Shown: positions 26,628-34,931 of the stretch, in pieces
Position numbering within the stretch: position 1 is the first letter of the stretch
How the letters are laid out: each line of letters opens with the position of its first letter
Position numbers and translations under genes: made by a program
Notes under the pieces: generated by a model
The model's database searches: none
Seen by the model: only the letters and a program-made list of their open reading frames with translations
Told to the model about the DNA's origin: nothing
Source of the DNA: Marivivens geojensis
GTDB taxonomy: Bacteria > Pseudomonadota > Alphaproteobacteria > Rhodobacterales > Rhodobacteraceae
Direction of reading: 5' to 3'
NCBI RefSeq assembly: GCF_023540835.1
Contig: NZ_JALKCU010000008.1
Span: 19,128-83,127 of the forward strand
Length of the DNA stretch: 64,000 nt

Positions 26628-28130
26628 ATGGCATTTTTTGACAAATTCCGCCGGCCGAAGCTGAGCGGCCCGGACACCATGCGTGCGCGCCTTGAGGGAG
26701 CGATTGCGAAGCGTCGCTTGCGGGGTTGGAATCCGCCTCTTGAGAATATCAACGCGCTTGTTGCAGGTGGTGGGCCACGTCTTTTGGCGCGGTCACGAGA
26801 ATTGGTGGTGAGCAATGGTTATGCGGCCAATGCCTGTGAGGCGTTTGCGGCAAACTTGGTGGGAGATGGGATCAAACCGTCATCCTTGATTGCGGATCCG
26901 GATTTGCGCGATCAGGTGCAAAGGCTTTGGTTGGCTTGGACGGATGAAGCGGATGCGGATGGGCTGACGGATTTTTACGGTCTGCAGGCCATGATTGCTC
27001 GCGAAATGTTTGTGGCGGGTGAATGTTTTGTGCGGTTACGGCCGCGTCGAGTTGAGGATGGACTGATTGTTCCGCTCCAGTTGCAGTTGTTGCAGTCTGA
27101 ACTTCTGCCTTTTGACAAAACGGAAACTGCGCTGAATGGGAACCGGATCCGCTGTGGGGTGGAGTTTGATGCGATTGGACGGCGTGTAGCCTATCACTTC
27201 CGGCGCAGCCATCCAGGGGATGTAACGGATCAGGGGCCTGGGAATACTGGGACCACCCGAGTGCTGGCCGAGGATGTGCTGCATATCTATCGACCTATTG
27301 ATGCGGGCCAAATCCGGGGCTTGCCGCATATTGCGCCGGCCATGGTGCGGCTCTTTCTCTTAGACCAATACGACGACGCTGAGCTTGATCGGAAGAAAAC
27401 AGCCGCGATGTTTGCGGGGTTTATCACGAAGACGGCTCCTGAAGATCCGATGATGGGGGAGGGTGAGGCAGATCCCGACGGAGCGGCCTTGGCCAGTCTT
27501 GAACCGGGTACACTGCAGGTCCTTTTGCCGGGGGAAGACGTGCGTTTCTCAAGTCCTGCGGATGTGGGTGGAGGTTATGAAGCCTTCCAGTATCGTACGT
27601 TACTCGCGGTCTCTGCCTCGCTTGGGTTGCCCTATCATTTGGTGACAGGGGATGTCCGGCAGGCGAATTATTCGAGTCTGCGGGCGGAGTTGGTCGAGTT
27701 CCGTCGCCGGATTGGACAGTTGCAACACGGGGTAATGTCTCACCAATTTTGTCGTCCCGTCTGGCAGCGTTGGATTGAAACAGCCCTTTTGTCGGGTGCT
27801 TTGAGGTCTTCCAGTGCAAATCAGTTGCGGCCTGTCCAATGGATCCCGCCCCGTTGGGATTGGGTGGATCCCTTAAAAGACATTCAAGCGCAGATTTTGG
27901 CGATGGAAGCGGGGCTGACCTCGCGCCGCAAGGTGGTTGAGGCCACGGGCTTTGACATTGAAGAGGTTGATCGGGAGAACGCCTCCGATTTGGCGCGGGT
28001 GAGCGCATTGGGGCTGAGCTATCGTGCGAGCCCTGGAGAAACACAAGGAGCGCGGGTCACGCCTGCCTCAAAGCCTGAGACGCCGGGGTCTGATGACCTG
28101 CCCGTGGGGTCTCAAGGCTCGTCATCTTAA
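26628..28130 (+). CDS. Phage portal protein, lambda family
   Basis: A 500-residue portal protein forming the ring through which DNA enters the head. Family features are ARSRELVVSNGYAANACEAF, FVAGECFVRLRPR, the VLHIYRPIDAGQIRGLPHIA segment and KKTAAMFAGFI. The C-terminus is a disordered proline/serine-rich tail. It sits between gpW and the head protease as in lambda-type phages. GC and codon use match neighbours. Confidence 0.93.
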   Translation: MAFFDKFRRPKLSGPDTMRARLEGAIAKRRLRGWNPPLENINALVAGGGPRLLARSRELVVSNGYAANACEAFAANLVGDGIKPSSLIADPDLRDQVQRLWLAWTDEADADGLTDFYGLQAMIAREMFVAGECFVRLRPRRVEDGLIVPLQLQLLQSELLPFDKTETALNGNRIRCGVEFDAIGRRVAYHFRRSHPGDVTDQGPGNTGTTRVLAEDVLHIYRPIDAGQIRGLPHIAPAMVRLFLLDQYDDAELDRKKTAAMFAGFITKTAPEDPMMGEGEADPDGAALASLEPGTLQVLLPGEDVRFSSPADVGGGYEAFQYRTLLAVSASLGLPYHLVTGDVRQANYSSLRAELVEFRRRIGQLQHGVMSHQFCRPVWQRWIETALLSGALRSSSANQLRPVQWIPPRWDWVDPLKDIQAQILAMEAGLTSRRKVVEATGFDIEEVDRENASDLARVSALGLSYRASPGETQGARVTPASKPETPGSDDLPVGSQGSSS

Positions 28131-28142
28131 CAGGAGAGACAG

Positions 28143-29132
28143 ATGAACAGTTGGTACACGATCCGTGCCCGATCTTCGGGGGCGGAGGTGCTGATCTATG
28201 ATGAGATCGGTGCCTATGGGGTCACGGCCAAAGGCTTTCTAGCGGAATTGGGTGCGCTGGAGGAGGGGGCGGAGATTGATCTTCGTCTGAACAGTCCGGG
28301 CGGATCGGTCTTTGATGCGGTGGCGATTTACAATGCTTTGAAGCGCCATAGTGGGGCAGTGACGGTTTGGGTTGATGGGATTGCGGCGTCTGCTGCGAGT
28401 TACATCGCGATGGCGGGTGACAAGGTCATCATACCTGAAAACGCCTTTCTTATGATCCATGACCCATCAGGTGTTGTGATGGGGACTGCGGAGGATATGC
28501 GGTCTACGGCCTCTGCGCTCGATAAGGTTAAAACAAGCCTTATTCAGGGGTATGCGGCGAAGTCTGGGCAAACGGAGCCGGAAATTGCGCGTCTCATGAC
28601 TGCGGAAACCTGGCTGGATGCTGAAGAGGCTTTGGCCTTGGGTCTCGTCGATCATGTGAGTGAGCCGGTAAAACTGGTGGCCAGCTTTGATATTGGCCGT
28701 TTCCGCAATGCGCCGGAGGCTGTGGTCGAGGCTGTTCAGCAGGGTCCAGATGAGACACCAAAGCAGGCGCCTGAGGACGAGGGTGCAGAACAAGGCCTGA
28801 CCTCCTCCGAGCAAGCCTGCGAATCGGTAGAAACCCCCGATCCAGAACCTGCAGCCGTCTCTGATGCGGAGACGTCTCAGACTGTGCGCGGGGCCGCGAT
28901 TGAGCATGCTCGTGCAGTGATTGATCTCTGCCAATTGGCAGGCTTTCCGCAGATGGCGGGCGCGTTTTTGGAAGTGGATGCCTCGATCGAGACGGTCAGG
29001 CACCGGCTTTTGTCTTTGAAGGTCGAGGCCTCGACCCGTTTGAGCACGGTCCATGCGCAACCTGGCTCCGGGAGCAGTTTGTCTCCTTGGGGTGATGTGA
29101 TTGCGCGGACCTTCCGACAGAAAGGAGTTTAA
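28143..29132 (+). CDS. Head maturation protease, S14 ClpP-like
   Basis: A 329-residue protein whose first 200 residues are a ClpP-fold serine protease. The nucleophile is S83 in DGIAASAASYIAMAGD, the likely catalytic His is H106 (LMIHDPSG), and NSPGGSVFDAVAIYNAL precedes them. The C-terminal third is acidic and low in structure, probably a scaffold domain, as in lambda C/Nu3. It cleaves head proteins during assembly. Confidence 0.9.
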   Translation: MNSWYTIRARSSGAEVLIYDEIGAYGVTAKGFLAELGALEEGAEIDLRLNSPGGSVFDAVAIYNALKRHSGAVTVWVDGIAASAASYIAMAGDKVIIPENAFLMIHDPSGVVMGTAEDMRSTASALDKVKTSLIQGYAAKSGQTEPEIARLMTAETWLDAEEALALGLVDHVSEPVKLVASFDIGRFRNAPEAVVEAVQQGPDETPKQAPEDEGAEQGLTSSEQACESVETPDPEPAAVSDAETSQTVRGAAIEHARAVIDLCQLAGFPQMAGAFLEVDASIETVRHRLLSLKVEASTRLSTVHAQPGSGSSLSPWGDVIARTFRQKGV

Positions 29133-29134
29133 GA

Positions 29135-29506
29135 ATGACTGTTTTATCTGAAACCCAACATTCGGGTGGCTTTCTGGTTTGGGAGGTCTTGCGCGACTTT
29201 ACTCGCGAGACGGTGATCCTGGCTGCAGGCAGCGGAAAACTTTTACCTGGGACTGTTCTGGGGAAGGTGACGACGGGCGGCAAATATACGGCTCTCGCGC
29301 CGGGGGCGACCAATGGCTCTCAAAACGCAGCCGGTGTTCTTTGGGCGGCGGCGGATGCAAGTGATGCGGACAGAGCGGCTGTGGTGATTGTCCGTGGTCC
29401 TGCGATTTTGAACCGGTCAGAGTTAACCCTGCCAGATGGGATTACGGAGGCACAATTGACCTCGCTGACCACGGCACTCACGGCACTTGGCATCGTGCTG
29501 CGCTGA
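29135..29506 (+). CDS. Head decoration protein (lambda gpD-like)
   Basis: A 123-residue capsid-stabilising protein. TRETVILAAGSGKLLPGTVL and GVLWAAADASDADRAAVVIV follow the gpD pattern, and it lies between the protease and major capsid genes as expected. It would bind capsid threefold axes after expansion. Confidence 0.85.
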   Translation: MTVLSETQHSGGFLVWEVLRDFTRETVILAAGSGKLLPGTVLGKVTTGGKYTALAPGATNGSQNAAGVLWAAADASDADRAAVVIVRGPAILNRSELTLPDGITEAQLTSLTTALTALGIVLR

Positions 29507-29555
29507 GGCGCGCGCTGCCTATTTCCCTTATTTACAGACTTTAGGAGGTTGGCTG

Positions 29556-30569
29556 ATGGCCACCATGGATATCTTTGAAGGCGATGCCTTCTCTGTTGTC
29601 GAGTTGACACGTGCGCTTGAGAACATTCCCTTTAAGCCCGCGACTTTGTCGGGTTCGGATCTCTTCGCCGAGCGCGGCGTGCGCACCAGAACGGTTGTGA
29701 TTGAAAGCCGTGATGGGACCTTGTCGCTCATTCCCTTCTCAGAACGGGGATCGGGCTATGATCAACAAAGCCCAGAGAGCCGCCAGGTGCGGGCCTTTGT
29801 GTGTCGACAGTTTAAGAAGCAGGATGTTCTCTGGGCGTCTGAGATCCAAGGCATTCGAGAGTTCGGTACGGAGAGTGTGACGAGCCAGGCGCAGGCCGAG
29901 GTGGCGCGCCGTATGCGGCGTCTGCGATCTGATGCGGAGGCGACTTTCGAGTATCACCTTCTCAATGCGATCCAAGGGGTTGTGAAAGATCCGCGAGATG
30001 GATCGGAAGTGATCAACTTCTCCAATGAATTTGGGATCACGCCGGCTGCGGAGATCGACTTTGATCTTGATAACCAATCACCTGCCTCGGGCGTATTGCG
30101 TAAGAAATGTCAGGCTTTGATTGAGAGCGTGGAGGAAAGCCTTGGCGGCTTAGCAGTTGGCCCTGTGCAACTGCGCGCAGAATGCGGCTCGGCCTTCTTT
30201 GCTGATCTCATAGCGCATAAGGAAATCCGCGAAACTTATCTCAACACGGCTGCGGCCAGTGAGTTGCGGGGCCGAGTTGTGGATGAGGTGATGTTTGGTG
30301 GCATTACCTTCCGCCGATATGGCGGCAATTCCACCATTGGCGTGCCGACCGATAAGGCCTTCTTCTACCCGCAAGGGATTGAGGGTCTGTTTGAGATCTA
30401 CTTTGCGCCGGCTGATACCTTTGAAACCGTCAATACTCTGGGCTTGCCGCTTTATGCGCGCATGATCCCGGATCGCGAACGCGATGAATGGGTGCGTTTG
30501 GAGATTGAGAGCAATCCGCTGCCGATCTGTACGCGTCCGCAGGTGTTGCGAACAGCCAAGCGGACCTAA
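29556..30569 (+). CDS. Major capsid protein (lambda gpE family)
   Basis: A 337-residue HK97-fold capsid protein of the gpE type. Hallmarks are FEGDAFSVVELTRALENIPF near the start, a central ARRMRRLRSDAEATFEYHLL, and the C-terminal FFYPQGIEGLFEIYFAPADT region followed by IESNPLPICTRPQVL. AGGAGG is 7 nt before ATG 29556, which fixes the start; the longer frame from 29487 is rejected. The stop shares one base with the next start. Confidence 0.93.
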   Translation: MATMDIFEGDAFSVVELTRALENIPFKPATLSGSDLFAERGVRTRTVVIESRDGTLSLIPFSERGSGYDQQSPESRQVRAFVCRQFKKQDVLWASEIQGIREFGTESVTSQAQAEVARRMRRLRSDAEATFEYHLLNAIQGVVKDPRDGSEVINFSNEFGITPAAEIDFDLDNQSPASGVLRKKCQALIESVEESLGGLAVGPVQLRAECGSAFFADLIAHKEIRETYLNTAAASELRGRVVDEVMFGGITFRRYGGNSTIGVPTDKAFFYPQGIEGLFEIYFAPADTFETVNTLGLPLYARMIPDRERDEWVRLEIESNPLPICTRPQVLRTAKRT

Positions 30570-30880
30570 TGTCTGTCTTTGAAGCGGCTTTAAAGGCGCT
30601 CTTTGCGGATCCGAACCTCACTGTTGATCTGTGGTATCGGGATATGGAAGGCCGCTTTTTGAGAGCACGAGGTATTTTGCGCAGACCCGATGATGTGATG
30701 AGTTTTGGGTCTGCACGCTTAGTTTCTGAGATAATCCGATTGGATGTGCAGGCCTGTGAGATCCCCAATCCTCAGCCAGATGAACAGATCCTTATTGGTG
30801 AGGAGACCTATTTGATCCAAGGCGCGCCGCGGCGTGACCGGGAGCGGTTGATTTGGGAGTTGTCGCTGAGCCTGGCTTAG
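30569..30880 (+). CDS. Head-tail connector protein (gpFII-like)
   Basis: A 103-residue protein in the position of lambda FII, after the capsid gene (TAATG overlap). The pattern with VDLWYRDMEGRFLRARGILR and QILIGEETYLIQG fits small beta-rich head completion or attachment proteins. The call rests mainly on order. Confidence 0.7.
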   Translation: MSVFEAALKALFADPNLTVDLWYRDMEGRFLRARGILRRPDDVMSFGSARLVSEIIRLDVQACEIPNPQPDEQILIGEETYLIQGAPRRDRERLIWELSLSLA

Positions 30881-30884
30881 GAGT

Positions 30885-30930
30885 GCTATGCGTGGTGCAG
30901 AACATGGGGAGAGCTCACACCACGCATAGC
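30885..30930. repeat. Perfect 13-bp inverted repeat between head and tail genes
   Basis: GCTATGCGTGGTG at 30885-30897 pairs exactly with CACCACGCATAGC at 30918-30930 around a 20-nt loop. A second short dyad, CTGCCA with TGGCAG (30930-30935 and 30951-30956), follows at once. No U-tract is present, so it is not a standard terminator. It may be an RNA-processing, attenuation or binding site in the 167-nt gap after the capsid operon. Confidence 0.6.
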
Positions 30931-31047
30931 TGCCAGATTAGATTATAATGTGGCAGAGCGTTCGGAAGGGATCGTTTCCAAACTGAGGTCACAGTATCGA
31001 ATTGATCCATTTGGTCTAGCCCTCGAGGTGGTTGAGAAGGGTGCTCT

Positions 31048-31674
31048 ATGCGGATGGATCTCAAGATCTCAGATCTGCCGAAGGTGATGGCCGCTGAAGT
31101 ATTGGCAGGTGAAACGGCCGTGACCTCGGCAATGCGGGAAGCGGGACGTGACCTTCAAGGCAAATGGCGTGCTCAGGTGCATCACGCAGGGCTGGGGCTG
31201 CGGTTGGGAAAGACCATCCGTGTAAAAACATATCCGACAGTTGGAGAGAGTTTGAACGCGGCAAGCTTGGTGTGGTCCAATGCTCCGGTGATTATCAGCG
31301 CCCATGCAGAGGGTGCAGTGATCCGCTCCAAAACTGGTGGCTGGCTTGCGATCCCGACGCCCGCTGCGGGGCGAGGACGAGGGGGTCGGAAAATGACGCC
31401 CAAAGAGTGGGAACTTCGCCGTGGGATGCGGTTGCGGTTTGTACCCAGGCGTGGCGCCCCAAGCCTTTTGGTGGCCGATGGCCGGTTGAATGCGCGGGGC
31501 CTTGGGGTTGTGTCTCGCTCGACGACGGGACGAGGCCGCGCGACGGTGCCAATCTTTATCTTGGTGCCGCAAGTGACACTCGCCAAGCGGCTCAATTTTG
31601 AGCGAGATGTGGCGCGCGTGGAAAGCACGCTCGCGTCCCGCATTGTTGGAGCGTGGGTTGAGGCTCGGCTTTAG
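31048..31674 (+). CDS. Minor tail protein, DUF6441-like
   Basis: A 208-residue basic protein. Its place after the connector and the pattern GLGLRLGKTIRVKTYPT, LVWSNAPVIISAHAEGAVIR match the DUF6441/HK97 gp10-like tail-completion proteins in my memory. It may seal the tail end at the head. The start at 31048 (ATGCGGATGGAT) could also be the second ATG. Confidence 0.65.
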   Translation: MRMDLKISDLPKVMAAEVLAGETAVTSAMREAGRDLQGKWRAQVHHAGLGLRLGKTIRVKTYPTVGESLNAASLVWSNAPVIISAHAEGAVIRSKTGGWLAIPTPAAGRGRGGRKMTPKEWELRRGMRLRFVPRRGAPSLLVADGRLNARGLGVVSRSTTGRGRATVPIFILVPQVTLAKRLNFERDVARVESTLASRIVGAWVEARL

Positions 31675-31682
31675 GGAGACGT

Positions 31683-31769
31683 TGGTGCCCCCTGCCGGAC
31701 TCGAACCGGCACGTCCATACGGACAAGGGATTTTAAGTCCCTGGCGTCTACCAATTCCGCCAAGAGGGC
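31683..31769 (-). tRNA. tRNA-Leu (anticodon TAA)
   Basis: An 87-nt tRNA with encoded CCA (31683-31685). It has a 7-bp acceptor stem, the long variable arm of class II tRNAs and anticodon loop CTTAAAA, with anticodon TAA at 31733-31735. The T arm GGTTCGAGTCC is canonical. It reads TTA (and TTG) codons, which are rare in high-GC hosts. It lies antisense within the phage tail operon, next to another tRNA. Confidence 0.93.
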
Positions 31770-31774
31770 ACGTT

Positions 31775-31850
31775 TGGTAGGCCCGGCAGGATTTGAACCC
31801 GCAACCAAAGCGTTATGAGCGCTCTGCTCTAACCATTGAGCTACAGGCCC
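31775..31850 (-). tRNA. tRNA with CAT anticodon, probably Ile2 (lysidine type) or Met
   Basis: A 76-nt tRNA with encoded CCA (31775-31777), D arm GCTCAATGGTTAGAGC, anticodon loop CTCATAA (CAT at 31815-31817) and T arm GGGTTCAAATCC. The first acceptor pair is G-U. CAT may mean elongator Met, or Ile2 that reads ATA after lysidine modification by host TilS. The general resemblance to ileX-type tRNAs and the rarity of ATA favour Ile2, but this needs a classifier. It is 5 nt from the Leu tRNA. Confidence 0.9.
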
Positions 31851-31897
31851 AAACGTTATGGCTGTCTGTGCAAGGAATATGTGGAGAGGTCAAGGCT

Positions 31898-32317
31898 TTG
31901 CCCAGTCCCCGAGAAACCATTCTCTTGGCGCTTTTTGAGAGGCTTCAAGGGCTTGAAACTACAGCCTTACGCGGTGAAGTTCTGCCAGAACGCGTGCCTG
32001 CCACGGGGCTTGTCATTTTGCGTGACGGTGACCCGAGAGACCCGGAGGTGAGCCTATCGCCGCTGACTTATTACTATCAGCACCGGGCGGAGGTGGAAGT
32101 TGTGGTGCAGGGTGGCGATCGGGATCAGGCCTTTGATGCGCTCTGTGCGCAGATTGGCCAGACATTGCATGAGGACAGAACCTTAGGAGGCTTATGTGAT
32201 TGGCTTGAGGTCGAGGCTCCACAACCCGTGGATTTGGGCATTGAAGGTGGGGCTTCGATAAAGGCGGCCACGATCCCAGTGGTTTTGCATTATGCCTGTC
32301 AGGATCCTTGGGCGTAA
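31898..32317 (+). CDS. Tail terminator-like minor tail protein
   Basis: A 139-residue protein in the gpU-like position before the tail tube gene. PRETILLALFERLQGLETTA and EVVVQGGDRDQAFDALCAQI fit tail-completion proteins. The frame stays open back through the tRNA genes, but a TTG at 31898 after GGAGAGG is the first plausible start. A start inside tRNA would be odd. The stop precedes the converging nuclease gene by 3 nt. Confidence 0.65.
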   Translation: MPSPRETILLALFERLQGLETTALRGEVLPERVPATGLVILRDGDPRDPEVSLSPLTYYYQHRAEVEVVVQGGDRDQAFDALCAQIGQTLHEDRTLGGLCDWLEVEAPQPVDLGIEGGASIKAATIPVVLHYACQDPWA

Positions 32318-32320
32318 GCC

Positions 32321-32710
32321 CTAGTTGCAAGTGCCATAGTGGCCGCCCGAGTAGCGACAATATTCGGTGGCGACGCCTAGCCCGATCATCTCAGCGGCAA
32401 TATCGCGTCCGTTTGGCAGAAAACACTGACCGACAATGCGGCTGTATCGATCGACGTCTCGGATCTGACAGGTCAGTGTTTGACCTGCGATTAGACGTGT
32501 GAGGGATTGGGTTGCGGCCGTGCCGCCGGGTTCATCGGTCTCGGGCGCATCTAAGCCCCAGATCCGAATGGCGGGCTCAAGATCATAGATCCGAAACGTA
32601 TCCCCATCTGTGATGCGACGCACTTGTCCGCTAAACTGCGGGGTCTGAGCAAGACTGCCTGTGGCCAAGAGGGCCGTCAGGGCGAGGAGTGAGGTGAGGC
32701 CTTTACGCAT
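32321..32710 (-). CDS. Secreted thermonuclease-like (SNase) protein
   Basis: A 129-residue protein with an N-terminal signal peptide (MRKGLTSLLALTALLATGSL, cleavage near AQT) and a staphylococcal nuclease fold: RITDGDTFRI, RIWGLDAPETDEP and DRYSRIVGQC. It would cut DNA or RNA in the periplasm or outside. It is leftward, opposing the tail operon, with the bactofilin gene 10 nt upstream, so both look like cargo expressed from the lysogen. Cysteine pairs may form disulfides. Confidence 0.88.
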   Translation of the reverse strand: MRKGLTSLLALTALLATGSLAQTPQFSGQVRRITDGDTFRIYDLEPAIRIWGLDAPETDEPGGTAATQSLTRLIAGQTLTCQIRDVDRYSRIVGQCFLPNGRDIAAEMIGLGVATEYCRYSGGHYGTCN

Positions 32711-32720
32711 CGGGTCGGCT

Positions 32721-33209
32721 TTAGAGCATGTTGCTCTGAGGAGGCATTGTGATTTGCCCCTCGATCTGCGCGCCCATGTCCATACTGATTGTGGGGGCTG
32801 TTATATCGGCTTTGACCCGTGCTGTCGGTTTGAGGCTCACGGTCTTGGCATGGATGTGGCCTGTCACCTGGCCTTCGATCATCACTTGATCGGCACGGAT
32901 GGTACCCGTGATCTGGCCTGTCTTGGTCACAACGAGAATATCGGCGGTGAGATCGCCGGTGATAGTGCCGCCAAATTCGACAATGCCATCGCTGGTCCAA
33001 TTGCCTTGGATTGTGATGCCTTCATGGAGAACAGAGCGGCGTTTGTCGGTGACGCCGCCTTCCCGATAGGGCGGCACGAAGGGTTTGCCTGGGGCTTTGG
33101 GGAGATCGTCAAAAGCGTCGACAGGTGAAGGTGTCAGGGTGGCTTTGGGCGTTGGCGTGGGTGCGTCCGGTTCAGTACTGGACAGTTTTGATTTGAACTT
33201 TGACAGCAT
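32721..33209 (-). CDS. Bactofilin (polymer-forming cytoskeletal protein)
   Basis: A 162-residue bactofilin. A disordered proline-rich N-terminal tail (residues 1-50) precedes the right-handed beta-helix with repeating turns (GNWTSDGIVEFGGTITGDLT, GQITGTIRADQVMIEGQVTG). Bactofilins polymerise beneath the membrane and shape the cell envelope. ATG 33209 follows AAAGG at good spacing; an upstream in-frame ATG (33233) is less likely. A phage-carried copy between tail genes is unusual. Confidence 0.9.
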   Translation of the reverse strand: MLSKFKSKLSSTEPDAPTPTPKATLTPSPVDAFDDLPKAPGKPFVPPYREGGVTDKRRSVLHEGITIQGNWTSDGIVEFGGTITGDLTADILVVTKTGQITGTIRADQVMIEGQVTGHIHAKTVSLKPTARVKADITAPTISMDMGAQIEGQITMPPQSNML

Positions 33210-33310
33210 GGGATGCGCCTTTTCTAAAACCATATGAGGCAGATGGGCGAGGAATGACCGTTCGGTCAAGAGCATCGCAGGCCTTCATATCCTTTTGACG
33301 GAGAGAAAAC

Positions 33311-34252
33311 ATGGCACGAGCCCAAGGGGCGCGGGCGCAAATGGCGCTGGCCTTTGAAACGACCTATGGCGTTCCACCAATGAGTGGTTATACGCAAATC
33401 CCCTTCACGAGCACCACGCTGGGGTCTGAGCAACCGCTGCAAACCTCAGAGGTCTTGGGCTATGGGCGTGACCCGCAAGCGCCTGTAAAGGATGCGGTCA
33501 CGGCGGATGGCTCGATCGTTGTGCCCATTGATGCGGAGAGCTTTGGGTTTTGGTTGACGGCGGCCTTTGGGGTGCCTGTCACGAGCGGCGATCAGGCGCC
33601 TTTTACCCATGAGTTCCGCTCAGGGTCATGGGTTTTGCCGTCGTTTACGGTGGAGACGGCGATGCCGGAAGTGCCACGCTATGCACGCTATGCTGGCTGC
33701 AAGGTCGATAGTGTGTCGTGGCAAATGGCGCGTTCGGGGCTTTTAACAGCCACGGTGAGTGTGATTGCGCAAGGAGAAGAGGTCTCTGGGAGTTCGTCAG
33801 TCGGCACTATAGAGACGGTTGAGCTGAGGCGTTTTGGTCATTTTAACGGAACGGTCACACGCAATGGCGTGGCGATTGGCAATGTCGTCTCTGTTGATCT
33901 GACCTATTCCAATACCCTCGATCGGATTGAGACCATTCGCTCGGATGGGAAGATTGATGGGATTGATCCCTCAATTGCGGCGCTGACCGGGAGCATCACG
34001 GTCCGTTTTGCGGATCAAACATTGGTCACCCAAGCGATCAATGGTGAGGCTTGCGCGCTGGAGTTCTTTTACGCTCTCCCCACCGGCGAGAGCCTGGGGC
34101 TCACCGCCCACGCTGTCTATCTCCCGCGTCCCCGGATCGAGATCTCTGGTCCGCAAGGGGTACAGGCCAGTTTTGACTGGCAGGCGGCCAGTGATCCGGT
34201 GCTGGGCCGGATGTGTACTGTGACGCTGACCAATGATCGCGAGGTATATTGA
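33311..34252 (+). CDS. Phage tail tube protein
   Basis: A 313-residue major tail protein. RAQGARAQMALAFETTYGVP near the N-terminus and DPQAPVKDAVTADGSIVVP are common to tail tube proteins of siphophages with GTA-like tails. It is placed just before the tail assembly chaperone. GAGAAAAC precedes the ATG. It would stack around the tape measure. Confidence 0.85.
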   Translation: MARAQGARAQMALAFETTYGVPPMSGYTQIPFTSTTLGSEQPLQTSEVLGYGRDPQAPVKDAVTADGSIVVPIDAESFGFWLTAAFGVPVTSGDQAPFTHEFRSGSWVLPSFTVETAMPEVPRYARYAGCKVDSVSWQMARSGLLTATVSVIAQGEEVSGSSSVGTIETVELRRFGHFNGTVTRNGVAIGNVVSVDLTYSNTLDRIETIRSDGKIDGIDPSIAALTGSITVRFADQTLVTQAINGEACALEFFYALPTGESLGLTAHAVYLPRPRIEISGPQGVQASFDWQAASDPVLGRMCTVTLTNDREVY

Positions 34253-34254
34253 TC

Positions 34255-34617
34255 ATGCTCCGTTTAAATCTCTCCACCGAGCCGCGCTGGCTTGATCTTG
34301 GCCATGGTGTCCGGTTGCTGGTGGAGCCCCTGACGACCGCCATCATGCTGGCTGCGCGCAGTGACCCGGCGATTGTCGCCGCAGCGGTGGAAGACGAGAC
34401 CGCCACGTCTAACGACGACCTCGCGCGGATTGTGGCCAAAGCCGTTGCCCGCATCGTGGTGAAGGATTGGGAGGGCGTCGGCGATGAGGAGGGTAAACTC
34501 CTCGCGGTGACGCCCGAAGGCGTCGAGGCGCTCTTGGAAATCTGGCCGATCTTTGAGGCCTTCCAGACCAAATACATCGCGGGTGCGCTGATACTGGATT
34601 CAGAAAAAAACGTCTGA
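34255..34617 (+). CDS. Tail assembly chaperone, short form (gpG-like)
   Basis: A 120-residue protein between tail tube and tape measure, the position of lambda gpG. It begins LRLNLSTEPRWLDLGHGVRL and ends at TGA 34615-34617, directly after a slippery heptamer. It begins 2 nt after the tube gene stop. Together with the extension it would coat the tape measure during assembly. Confidence 0.8.
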   Translation: MLRLNLSTEPRWLDLGHGVRLLVEPLTTAIMLAARSDPAIVAAAVEDETATSNDDLARIVAKAVARIVVKDWEGVGDEEGKLLAVTPEGVEALLEIWPIFEAFQTKYIAGALILDSEKNV

Positions 34618-34931
34618 CCGCTCTTGCCGACTGGGAGTTCGGTGGGGGCGGTGACTATTGCGCGGCCTGTCCCACGAGCTGCTTAGAGTGTCCGCGTACC
34701 CTCCATAAACCGCTGACACTTGAGGGCTGGCAGATCTGGGATCTGGTCCAACGTCTAGGAGGTCAACTGCGCGTCGCAAGCGGGATGAGTGGCAGCGTTA
34801 TCCTCGGCTGGGATATGACTGCGGCTCTGCAGCTTGGCGCGGCGTTGAAAATTGAAGCCCTCATTCTCGCGGAACTCTTGCCGCCCATAGAGGCGGTGAT
34901 GGTGCGTAAGAGTGCTGAACGTCAGGCTTAG
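34255..34931 (+). CDS. Tail assembly chaperone, frameshifted long form (gpGT-like)
   Basis: A -1 slip at A AAA AAC (34605-34611) would bypass the TGA at 34615 and read on to TAG 34929-34931, giving about 225 residues. The extension has no start codon of its own near its beginning, so a start-based gene finder would miss it. It reads as a good coding frame, rich in Leu/Ala helices, and contains a C-x2-C-x3-C-x2-C cluster (YCAACPTSCLECP) that could bind zinc. Its stop overlaps the converging HigA stop, so the frame fills the gap exactly. Confidence 0.8.
34605..34611 (+). promoter_or_regulatory. Programmed -1 frameshift site A AAA AAC
   Basis: The heptamer sits in the correct phase: codons GAA AAA AAC in the zero frame become AAA AAA after the slip. 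The zero-frame stop follows two codons later. A short imperfect dyad (CCGACT with AGTTCGG near 34629-34644) could be the stimulator. Confidence 0.8.

Noticed and set aside
31793..31897. Longer N-terminus of the tail terminator-like protein
   Set aside because: It would start inside a tRNA gene.
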